Shown: piece by piece, positions 1 to 6,336 of the stretch
How positions within the stretch are numbered: position 1 is the stretch's first letter
How the letters are laid out: each line of letters opens with the position of its first letter
Source of the DNA: Hydrogenophilales bacterium RIFOXYD1_FULL_62_11
GTDB lineage: Bacteria > Pseudomonadota > Gammaproteobacteria > Burkholderiales > Thiobacillaceae
DNA length: 13,477 bases
NCBI GenBank assembly: GCA_001802655.1
Contig: MGZO01000031.1
Coordinates: forward strand, 1 to 13,477
Direction: 5' to 3'
Notes under the pieces: generated by a model
Told to the model about the DNA's origin: nothing
Seen by the model: the letters and a program-made list of their open reading frames with translations, nothing else
The model's database searches: none
Translations under genes and position numbers: made by a program

Positions 1-449
1 GCGCGCGTCATGAACAGTGCCTGGTCGCCGCTGGCGATGCCGGTCAGGCGCGAGCGCGAATTCATCATCGCCGCCACCACGCGCAGCATGCGGGCGCGCC
101 CCGCGATGCGCACGTCGAAGCGGCCCCACACGCGTTCGCCGGATTGCAGGCCGGCGCGGATCTGCAAGTCGGCGTCGGTTGGCAACAAGGTGTCGGCGTG
201 CAGTAACAGCAGGATCTCGCCACGCGCCATTGCGGCGCCGGCGTTCATCTGGCGCGCGCGGCCGCGCGGCGCGCTGATCACCGCGTCGGCCAAGGGTTGC
301 GCAATCGCCCCCGTGGCGTCGCCGCTGCCGCCGTCGACCACGATGATTTCTGTGCTGCGTCCGCGCATCGCCTGCAGGCGTTGCAGCACCGCGCCGATTT
401 GCGTGGCTTCGTCGAGGACAGGAATGACGATGGAGAGCCGTGTGTTCAT
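1..449 (-). CDS. Partial glycosyltransferase, TIGR04283 arsenosugar-biosynthesis type (C-terminus beyond left edge)
   Basis: The minus strand reads an open frame from an ATG at 447-449 to the window edge, giving the first 149 residues. It begins with a GT-A fold signature: MNTRLSIVIPVLDEA, then DGGSGD at residues 39-44 and HADT at 84-87 (the nucleotide-sugar/metal site), followed by SGDQALFM at 140-147. This pattern fits family-2 glycosyltransferases of the TIGR04283 group, which are found in arsenosugar gene clusters and are thought to act on a sugar-nucleotide donor in the cytoplasm. The start codon overlaps the stop of the upstream FAD oxidoreductase as ATGA, so translation is probably coupled. 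The family is clear from the motifs; the acceptor and the arsenic link come from family naming and from the neighbouring arsS. Confidence 0.85.
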   Translation of the reverse strand, partial: MNTRLSIVIPVLDEATQIGAVLQRLQAMRGRSTEIIVVDGGSGDATGAIAQPLADAVISAPRGRARQMNAGAAMARGEILLLLHADTLLPTDADLQIRAGLQSGERVWGRFDVRIAGRARMLRVVAAMMNSRSRLTGIASGDQALFMTR

Positions 450-2572
450 CGCCGTTGCCATGCGTGATAGCGCGCCGCCCAGTCGAGCAGGCGCTGCGGC
501 GCGTGCGCGCGCTTCCACGCGCCGGCGGCATACTTGTTGGCTTCGGCCCAGGTCGGGTAGGCGTGAAGGGTGCCGAGGATTTTGTTCAGGCCGATGCGGT
601 GGCGCATCGCCAGCACGAATTCGGCCAGCAGCTCGCCGGCGTGGGCGCCGACGATGCAGACGCCGAGGATGCGGTCCTTGCCCGGCACCGTGAGCACCTT
701 GACGTAGCCTGCCGCCGCCTCGTCGACGATGGCGCGGTCGAGGTCCTTCAGCGCGTAGCGTGTCACCTCGTGGGCAATGCCGTGCGCCTGCGCCTCGGTT
801 TCCGAGAGGCCGACGCGCGCCACTTCTGGATCGGTGAAGGTGACCCAGGGGATCACCGAGTAGTCCACCTTGAAGCGTTTGACGCCGCCGAACAGGGCGT
901 TGACCGCGGCGTACCAGCCCTGGTGCCCGGCGGTGTGGGTGAACTGGTAGGGCCCGGCGACGTCGCCGCAGGCGTAGATGTTGGGATAAAGCGTCTGCAG
1001 CCAGGCGTTGGTCTCGATGGTGCGCGCCGGCGTCAACGGGATCCCCAGTTCCTCCAGACCGAAGCCCTTTGTGCGCGGCGCACGGCCGAGCGCCAGCAGC
1101 AGCGCATCGAACGCGAGGGTTGCCTCGGTGCCGTCGCGCCGTACCACCAGACGCTGCACGCCGTCAGTCGCCTCGCAGCGCAGCGGCTCGGTGTTTTTCA
1201 GAATGGTCACGCCGTCGGCGGCAAGCGCGGCCTCCACCGCGTCCGCCGCGTCCGGGTCTTCCTTGCCCATCAGCCCCGCGCGCGTCACCAGCGTGACGCG
1301 GCAGTCAAGCCGGGCGAAGGCCTGCGCCAGTTCGCAGCCGATGGGGCCGCCACCCAGCACGAGTAATTGTTGGGGGCGCGTGCTCAGATCCCAAATGCTG
1401 TCCGAGGTGTAGTGGCGCACCTGTTCGAGCCCGGGCAGCGCCGGCACCTGCGGCTGCGCACCGGTGGCGATGATGATGGCGCGGGTGGTGAGCGTCTGTC
1501 CGTTCACCTCCACGCTCCATGGCGAAGTGATGCGCGCCTGCCCCGCGATCACCTCGACGCCGAGCCCGCTGTAACGCGCTGCCGAGTCGTGCGGTTCCAC
1601 TGTGCGGATCACCCGCTGTATCCGCGCCATCACTTCGGCGAAATCGTAGTCGACGTCGGCGCGGGCGATGCCCAGCGTCGCGGCCTCGCGCGCGTGCTTG
1701 AGGAACCGGGCCGAACGGATCAGCGCCTTCGACGGCACGCAGCCGACGTTGAGGCAGTCGCCGCCCATCCGGTGGCCTTCGATCAGCGTGACTTTCGCCT
1801 TCACCGCGGCGGCGACGTAGGCCGCCACCAGGCCGGCCGAGCCGGCGCCGATCACCACCAGGTTGCGATCGAAGCGGCGCGGCTTCTTCCAGCGCGCGTA
1901 GACCCGGCGCGAGCGGACGGCGGCGACGCTCTTTTTCGCGATCAGTGGGAACACCCCGAGCAGCGCGAACGAGGCCAGGAGCGCAGGCGAGAACAGGCCC
2001 GCCAGGCTGTCGACGTCTGCGAGCCGGGTGCCGGCATTCACGTACACCACGGTGCCCGCCAGCATGCCGAGCTGGCTCACCCAGTAGAAGGTGCGGGTGC
2101 GGATCGGCGTCAGGCCCATCAGCAGGTTGATGACGAAGAACGGGAACAGCGGCACCAGGCGCAGTGCGAACAGGTAGAACGCGCCGTCGCGGGCCATGCC
2201 CTGGTTGACCGCCGCCAGCCGCTCGCCGAAGCGCCGCTGCACCCAGTCGTGCAGCAAAAAGCGCGACACCAGGAAGGCGAGGGTGGCGCCGATGCTGGAG
2301 GCGAACGACGCCACCACGGTGCCGGTGGCAAGCCCGAACAGCGCGCCCGATGCAATGGTGAGCACCGCCGCGCCCGGCAGCGACAGCGCGGTGACCGCCA
2401 CGTAGACCAGGAAAAAAATGCCGATTACCGTCAGCGGTCGCGCGGCATAGGCGGCGGCGAACTCGGCCTGGCCGGCCTTGAGCGCATCCAGGGTGAAATA
2501 GCGGTCGAGGTCGAGCGCGAAAAACGCCGCCACCGCAACCACGATCAGGCCGAACAGCAGCGCCCGTTTCAT
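446..2572 (-). CDS. VTT (TVP38/TMEM64) membrane domain fused to FAD-dependent pyridine nucleotide-disulfide oxidoreductase
   Basis: 708 residues in two modules. Residues 1 to about 215 form a VTT/DedA-like membrane domain with several hydrophobic segments and a typical FPFFVINLLMGLTPIRTRTF core near 143-162. Residues 237-708 form a class-I flavoprotein disulfide reductase: FAD-binding GAGSAG at 242-247, redox-active CLNVGC (Cys273/Cys278), NAD(P)-binding GGGPIG at 407-412, the second FAD motif ACGDVAG near 534-540, and the dimer-interface HAYPTWAE at 670-677. The C-terminal Cys pair of mercuric reductase is absent, so it is not a canonical MerA. Its substrate is unknown; a membrane-tethered dithiol/disulfide or lipoamide-like reductase is plausible. 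It starts 6 bases after the arsS stop, with only a weak ribosome site, so it is probably translated from the operon mRNA. Domain calls are firm, the role is inferred. Confidence 0.88.
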   Translation of the reverse strand: MKRALLFGLIVVAVAAFFALDLDRYFTLDALKAGQAEFAAAYAARPLTVIGIFFLVYVAVTALSLPGAAVLTIASGALFGLATGTVVASFASSIGATLAFLVSRFLLHDWVQRRFGERLAAVNQGMARDGAFYLFALRLVPLFPFFVINLLMGLTPIRTRTFYWVSQLGMLAGTVVYVNAGTRLADVDSLAGLFSPALLASFALLGVFPLIAKKSVAAVRSRRVYARWKKPRRFDRNLVVIGAGSAGLVAAYVAAAVKAKVTLIEGHRMGGDCLNVGCVPSKALIRSARFLKHAREAATLGIARADVDYDFAEVMARIQRVIRTVEPHDSAARYSGLGVEVIAGQARITSPWSVEVNGQTLTTRAIIIATGAQPQVPALPGLEQVRHYTSDSIWDLSTRPQQLLVLGGGPIGCELAQAFARLDCRVTLVTRAGLMGKEDPDAADAVEAALAADGVTILKNTEPLRCEATDGVQRLVVRRDGTEATLAFDALLLALGRAPRTKGFGLEELGIPLTPARTIETNAWLQTLYPNIYACGDVAGPYQFTHTAGHQGWYAAVNALFGGVKRFKVDYSVIPWVTFTDPEVARVGLSETEAQAHGIAHEVTRYALKDLDRAIVDEAAAGYVKVLTVPGKDRILGVCIVGAHAGELLAEFVLAMRHRIGLNKILGTLHAYPTWAEANKYAAGAWKRAHAPQRLLDWAARYHAWQRR

Positions 2573-2578
2573 GATGCG

Positions 2579-3538
2579 TCAGCCGAGCGCGCCGCCGCAG
2601 CTGCTGCCCTGGCCGGCGGTGCAACCGTAGCAGTGGTCCGCCACCGTGATCGGGCGGCCGGCCAGATCGTGCTCGAGCAGGTCGCGCAGGTGCGGCCGCG
2701 GCCGCCCGGGAAGCTGCAGCGCCAGCCCCAGCATCTGGTTGAAGTCGCAGTCGTAGAGATAGCCCTGCCAGTCGACGCTGACCAGCTCGCGGCACATCAC
2801 GCGCTCGAGGTTCTCCGGCCGGTGGCTGTCGTGCAGCAGCGTCATGTAGGCGGCGAACTGGCCCTTGGAAATCAGGGTGCTGCCGAAGCGCTTGATCGGC
2901 ATGTTGGCCAGCGTCAGCAGGCGGTTGAAGACGATGCCGAAGCGCTCGCCCAGTTCGCGCTTGTAGTCGGCTTCCAGTTTGTCCTGCGGCCCTGGAAGCA
3001 CCGGGCCGAGTGGGTTGTAGACGAGGTCGAGCATGAGGCTGTCATCCTGGCCATAACCCCGCGCGTTGAGTTCGCGCAGCGCGGCGATGCTGCGCTCGAA
3101 CACGCCCGCGCCGCGCTGGCTGTCGACATTCTCCTGCGTGTAGCACGGTAGCGAGGCGACGATCCTGACCTGCTGCGCCGCAAGAAAATCGGCCAGGCCG
3201 TCCTGCCCCGGCTCCTGCAGCACGGTCAGGTTGCAGCGGTCGATCACGACCGCGCCCAGCGTGCGCGCGGCGCGCACCAGGCGGCGAAACTGCGGATGCA
3301 GCTCGGGTGCGCCGCCGGTGAGGTCGAGGGTGCCGATGCCGCGCCGCGCCAGCACGTCGAGCACCAGCTCCACGCCGCGCGCATCCATCATTTCGGTGCG
3401 TGTGGGGCCGGCGTTGACGTGGCAGTGCACGCAGGCCTGGTTGCAGCGGTAGCCGAGGTTGACCTGCAGCGTGGTCAGCTGCGCGCGCCGCAGTGGCGGG
3501 AAGTCGGTGGCTTGCAGCAGTGGCAGGGTGGCGTGCAT
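2579..3538 (-). CDS. arsS: ArsS: arsenosugar-biosynthesis-type radical SAM protein (Cys form)
   Basis: 319 residues. The radical SAM cluster motif CNQACVHC (Cys32, Cys36, Cys39) sits in GYRCNQACVHCHVNAGPTRT, the signature of the radical SAM/Cys-rich (TIGR04167, DUF3641 C-terminus) family named ArsS. The C-terminus DHCYGCTAGQGSSCGGALG (301-319) is the Cys-rich tail; Cys314 occupies the position that is selenocysteine in some homologues, and the codon here is plain TGC. ArsS is associated with adding the 5'-deoxyadenosyl group of S-adenosylmethionine to methylated arsenic on the way to arsenosugars; this is family knowledge and is not shown here. AGGA lies 6 bases before the ATG. It sits 72 bases after the hydroxylase gene and 6 bases before the VTT-FAD gene, so all are probably co-transcribed. 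Confidence 0.88.
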   Translation of the reverse strand: MHATLPLLQATDFPPLRRAQLTTLQVNLGYRCNQACVHCHVNAGPTRTEMMDARGVELVLDVLARRGIGTLDLTGGAPELHPQFRRLVRAARTLGAVVIDRCNLTVLQEPGQDGLADFLAAQQVRIVASLPCYTQENVDSQRGAGVFERSIAALRELNARGYGQDDSLMLDLVYNPLGPVLPGPQDKLEADYKRELGERFGIVFNRLLTLANMPIKRFGSTLISKGQFAAYMTLLHDSHRPENLERVMCRELVSVDWQGYLYDCDFNQMLGLALQLPGRPRPHLRDLLEHDLAGRPITVADHCYGCTAGQGSSCGGALG

Positions 3539-3610
3539 GGCAATTCCTTCGCGTGTCTATACGTCAGCAAGCATGGGTCGCGCGGGCGGCCGAAACCTGA
3601 CAAACACGCT

Positions 3611-4444
3611 TCATGTGTCGTCCTTTCCGCCGCGCCGATTGATCGAATACTGGCCCGGTTCGCCGCGAAAAGGCTGCACCAGCAGCTGGCCGAAGCCGAG
3701 CGTGTCGGGGTCGCGGAATTCGTCGAGCCCGATCGTCATGCCCAGGTGGCCACGCTCCGGCTGCGCGCGGTAGGTGCCGAACACGCGGTCCCACCAGGGG
3801 AAGCTGAAGCCGAAGTTGCTGTTGGTTTCGTGCGGCAGGTTGGAGTGGTGCACCCGGTGCATTTCCGGCGTCACCACGAAAAGCCGCAGCACGCGGTCGA
3901 TCGCGGCCGGCAGTTGCACGTTGCCGTGGTTGAACATCGTGACGGCGTTCAGCGCCACCTCGAACACCAGCACCGCCAGCGCGGGGGGGCCGATCGCCGC
4001 GATCGCCGCCAGCTTGATGCCCATCGACAGCACGATCTCGATCGGGTGGAAGCGCACCCCGGTGGTGACGTCGAAATCCAGGTCCGAATGGTGCATCCGA
4101 TGCAGCCGCCACAGCGCCGGCACCGCGTGGAAGACCACGTGCTGGAAATAGATCACGCAGTCGAGCACCAGCACGCCGATCAGCACGGCCAGCCAGTACG
4201 GCAGCTCGATCTGGTTGAGCAGTCCCCAGCCGCGCTGCTGCGCGAGCAGCGCCATGGCCACCGCCGTGACTGGAATTAGCAGCCTCACCGTCGCCGTGGC
4301 CACGACAATGATCCCGAGGTTGGCGCGCCAGCGGCGGCTTTTGGAGGTGGACAGCGGGCGGCGCGGCGCCAGCCATTCCCACACGCCCATCAGCGCCAGC
4401 ACGCCGAAGAAGAAACCCAGCCGGATCGCGGCTTCATCATTCAT
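3611..4444 (-). CDS. Sterol desaturase / fatty acid hydroxylase superfamily membrane protein
   Basis: 277 residues with hydrophobic segments at about 7-24, 45-68, 83-101 and 143-170. The di-iron His boxes of the fatty acid hydroxylase superfamily (PF04116) are present in order: HVVFH (His102, His106), HRMHH (His115, His118, His119), and HRVHH (His196, His199, His200), with further His133 and His173. Such enzymes use O2 and a non-haem di-iron centre to hydroxylate or desaturate lipids in the inner membrane. The ATG at 4442-4444 has AAGGA 6 bases upstream. It is the first gene of the minus-strand block that continues into arsS, which suggests, without proving it, that its substrate belongs to the same pathway. 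The exact substrate cannot be read from the sequence. Confidence 0.87.
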   Translation of the reverse strand: MNDEAAIRLGFFFGVLALMGVWEWLAPRRPLSTSKSRRWRANLGIIVVATATVRLLIPVTAVAMALLAQQRGWGLLNQIELPYWLAVLIGVLVLDCVIYFQHVVFHAVPALWRLHRMHHSDLDFDVTTGVRFHPIEIVLSMGIKLAAIAAIGPPALAVLVFEVALNAVTMFNHGNVQLPAAIDRVLRLFVVTPEMHRVHHSNLPHETNSNFGFSFPWWDRVFGTYRAQPERGHLGMTIGLDEFRDPDTLGFGQLLVQPFRGEPGQYSINRRGGKDDT

Positions 4445-4487
4445 GACCCGTCCTTGGTCACCCTTATCCCACTATCTTAGTCAACTA

Positions 4488-4543
4488 TCCGGGCATGTCC
4501 GTTCCATGTCTCGTGCCCCAGAGACCATGGCCGAGTGCCCGGA
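4488..4543. repeat. Nested inverted repeat (56-nt stem-loop) in divergent intergenic region
   Basis: Outer arms TCCGGGCA (4488-4495) and TGCCCGGA (4536-4543) are perfectly complementary over 8 bp. Inside them CCATGTCTC (4504-4512) pairs with GAGACCATGG (4521-4530) except for one bulged base, leaving an 8-nt loop. Internal unpaired stretches are 8 and 5 nt. The element lies 44 bases upstream of the hydroxylase start and about 150 bases upstream of the CHRD-like gene. It could be a leader RNA structure of the minus-strand operon, a REP-like palindrome or a transcription-related cruciform. There is no T-tract to make it an obvious terminator. Confidence 0.6.
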
Positions 4544-4599
4544 ATGGGCGACTAGCTACCAGATAAGACAGGACTGAGTTTCTCAAGACTATTGGCGCA

Positions 4600-4609
4600 G
4601 CTTATAAGC
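4600..4609. promoter_or_regulatory. 10-bp perfect palindrome, possible operator
   Basis: GCTTATAAGC is a perfect self-complementary decamer located 25 bases upstream of the predicted -35 box of the plus-strand promoter. The position suits a regulator of the CHRD-apr transcription unit or of the divergent operon. A 10-bp palindrome can occur by chance, so confidence is low. Confidence 0.25.
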
Positions 4610-4633
4610 GCAAGAAATAGCGGCTCGGCCAAA

Positions 4634-4661
4634 TTGTTTTTTATTTGCAGACTGCTATACA
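4634..4661 (+). promoter_or_regulatory. Predicted sigma70-like promoter for the CHRD-aprMBA unit
   Basis: A -35 candidate TTGTTT (4634-4639) and a -10 candidate TATACA (4656-4661) are separated by 16 bases. The -10 is preceded by TG plus one base, which makes it an extended -10. The surroundings are AT-rich compared with flanking sequence. The start codon of the CHRD-like gene follows at 4693, leaving a short leader. An 11-base dyad (TCGAA-T-TTCGA, 4672-4682) lies in that leader and touches the ribosome site, so it could affect expression. Confidence 0.5.
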
Positions 4662-4692
4662 TCGGTCCTCATCGAATTTCGAGGAGCGCATC

Positions 4693-5094
4693 ATGTCCAG
4701 ACTGTTTATGGTTGTGTTGCTGGCCAGTGTGTCTGCCCATGCGGCGCTGGTCCTGGATAATTCCGTGACGATCAGGCTCGAAGCACAAAACAACTCAGGA
4801 CAATCCGGCAGCGCCACGCTCGTTCCAGAGGGGGATAAAACCCGGGTTGTCATAGAACTTTTGAATGCGCCTGCAGGTGTGGCGCAACCTGCACACATCC
4901 ACTCGGGATCGTGCGACAAGCTGGACAAGGCGCCGAAGTGGCCGCTGGAAGAGGTGAAAAACGGCAGGTCCGTCACTGTGGTGGCGGCGTCGATCGATAC
5001 CCTTCTGAAAGACACGTCGGCGATCAACATCCACAAGAGCGCAGCTGACATTCAGACATACGTTTCGTGCGGCAATATCGTCCGCGTGATGTAG
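4693..5094 (+). CDS. Small secreted CHRD-like (SOD-fold-like) protein
   Basis: 133 residues from the ATG at 4693, chosen over an upstream in-frame ATG at 4645 because GAGGAG lies 6 bases before it and the product then begins with a clean signal peptide (MSRLFMVVLLASVSAHA, cleavage likely before ALVL). The mature part is beta-rich with AHIHSGSC at 67-74 and NIHKS at 112-116, plus Cys74 and Cys126 that could form a disulfide. The HxH near a Gly-Ser loop recalls CHRD and Cu/Zn-SOD-like domains, which can bind metal. It should act in the periplasm. It lies 36 bases upstream of aprM in the same direction behind a shared promoter, suggesting co-expression with APS reductase. No enzymatic function can be assigned. 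Confidence 0.75.
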   Translation: MSRLFMVVLLASVSAHAALVLDNSVTIRLEAQNNSGQSGSATLVPEGDKTRVVIELLNAPAGVAQPAHIHSGSCDKLDKAPKWPLEEVKNGRSVTVVAASIDTLLKDTSAINIHKSAADIQTYVSCGNIVRVM

Positions 5095-5130
5095 CACGCC
5101 AAGACGGCGCAGCTGGCATGGGGAGGTCAT

Positions 5131-5901
5131 GTGTTCACCACCAATCCGTTCACCCCGCTTACCGATTTCGTGTCCGCTGAGGTCATGCAGGGCTATGTCG
5201 TTTTGATGGTGCTCGCGGTTGTGATCGGAACGCTGTTCGATCTGCTTCACGACAAGAAGCTCGCCTTCTTCCTGCAGGAGCGGCAGCGGACCAGGGCTGC
5301 GGCAAAGCAGCCGCTCAGCGGCGCAGATTTGGCTGCCATCGCGACCCGGACGCTCGTCAACGACATCGCAACGTTCGGCGAATTCTGCAACCAGCAACGC
5401 AGGATTTCCCATGTCCTGATGTTCTATGGCTTCGTGCTCTATCTGGTCACCACCGTCGTGATGGTGTTCGTTTATCCGACCGACACGCATCCGCCGCTGG
5501 TCCTGCCGGTCCTGTGGAATATCGGCGTCCTGCTGACGCTTGTCGGGGGGTACTGGTTTTTCTTCCTGCTCCGGGTAAACGTCACCCATGACGGCCATCC
5601 GCCGTGGCGGCTGGTGCGCGCCGACCTGTTCATCGTGACGCTGCTCGCCAGCGTCACGTTTGCACTGTTGTTCGAAGTGGTGGCGATGGCGGGCAGCTCA
5701 ATGGCGACCAAGGTATTCGCCGGCCTTTACGTCTTCTTCACGACGCTGCTGTTTGTTTCGATTCCCTGGTCCAAGTTCGCCCACATGTTCTACAAGCCGG
5801 TGGTGGCCTTCCAGAAACGGGTGGAGGAGGCGGACGGTTCGTCCAGCCTGCCGACGCCGACAGCGCCAAGAGGTGAGCGATGCCCACATTCACATACATG
5901 A
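5131..5901 (+). CDS. aprM: AprM: membrane protein associated with APS reductase
   Basis: 256 residues with five likely membrane helices near 19-39, 93-114, 124-146, 163-186 and 193-211. The start is a GTG at 5131 with GGGAGG (5121-5126) just upstream. An ATG at 5129 is out of frame. Conserved-looking RISHVLMFYG (His94) and SKFAHMFYKP (His218) resemble haem-ligand positions of NarI-like cytochrome subunits, but haem binding is only inferred. In sulfur oxidisers such as Thiobacillus, aprM precedes aprBA and is thought to anchor APS reductase and pass its electrons to quinone, replacing QmoABC. The last 22 bases overlap the start of aprB. The hydrophilic C-terminus after residue 230 is poorly structured. 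Confidence 0.88.
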   Translation: MFTTNPFTPLTDFVSAEVMQGYVVLMVLAVVIGTLFDLLHDKKLAFFLQERQRTRAAAKQPLSGADLAAIATRTLVNDIATFGEFCNQQRRISHVLMFYGFVLYLVTTVVMVFVYPTDTHPPLVLPVLWNIGVLLTLVGGYWFFFLLRVNVTHDGHPPWRLVRADLFIVTLLASVTFALLFEVVAMAGSSMATKVFAGLYVFFTTLLFVSIPWSKFAHMFYKPVVAFQKRVEEADGSSSLPTPTAPRGERCPHSHT

Positions 5902-6332
5902 CGCGCTGCGATGGTTGCGGCCAGTGCGTGGACATCTGTCCGTCCGACATCATGCACATCGACCCGGTCTACCGCCGCTCGTACAACATCGAACCGAATT
6001 TCTGCTGGGAGTGCTACTCGTGCGTGAAGGCCTGCCCGCAGCACGCGATCGACGTGCGCGGATACGCCGACTTCGCGCCGCTTGGCCACAGCGTCCGGGT
6101 GCTGCGGGAAGAGGCAAGCGGCACCATTTCGTGGAAGATCCGCTACCGCGACGGGCGGGAGAAGGCATTCAGCTTCCCGATCCGTACCACGCCGTGGGGT
6201 TCGATCAAGCCGCCATTTGAATATGCCGCGCCCGACGCCGCTGCGCTGAACTCGCCGCTGCTCGCGCATGAGCCTGAGATGCTCAAGGTGGATACCTTGC
6301 CGACGCTGCGCACCGCAGCGGAACCGGCCTGA
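5880..6332 (+). CDS. aprB: AprB: adenylylsulfate (APS) reductase beta subunit
   Basis: 150 residues. Two [4Fe-4S] cluster motifs are visible: Cys10, Cys13, Cys16, Cys20 (CDGCGQCVDIC) and Cys42, Cys45, Cys48, Cys52 (CWECYSCVKAC). They are followed by the beta-sheet segment and the C-terminal arm that wraps the alpha subunit (about residues 105-150). The subunit carries electrons between the AprA FAD and the membrane acceptor, in the cytoplasm. GAGGTGA lies just upstream of the ATG at 5880, inside the end of aprM, so translation is probably coupled. It ends 4 bases before aprA. Length and motif spacing match the family; identification is firm. Confidence 0.96.
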   Translation: MPTFTYMTRCDGCGQCVDICPSDIMHIDPVYRRSYNIEPNFCWECYSCVKACPQHAIDVRGYADFAPLGHSVRVLREEASGTISWKIRYRDGREKAFSFPIRTTPWGSIKPPFEYAAPDAAALNSPLLAHEPEMLKVDTLPTLRTAAEPA

Positions 6333-6336
6333 TGCC

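Noticed and set aside
446..2572. Mercuric reductase (merA) identity for the FAD oxidoreductase
   Set aside because: No N-terminal heavy-metal-binding domain, no C-terminal Cys pair and no mer genes; a VTT membrane domain is present instead.
440..3151. Two long plus-strand open frames (440-1366 and 1367-3151) across the VTT-FAD and arsS region
   Set aside because: They lie antisense to genes with clear catalytic motifs, and their products are Arg/His/Gln-rich and low in complexity, as expected of GC-rich shadow frames.
6268..6336. Longer aprA start at 6268
   Set aside because: It would overlap aprB by 65 bases and add a Cys/Arg-rich leader unlike AprA; MGLFSSRK at 6337 starts directly before the FAD-binding strand.
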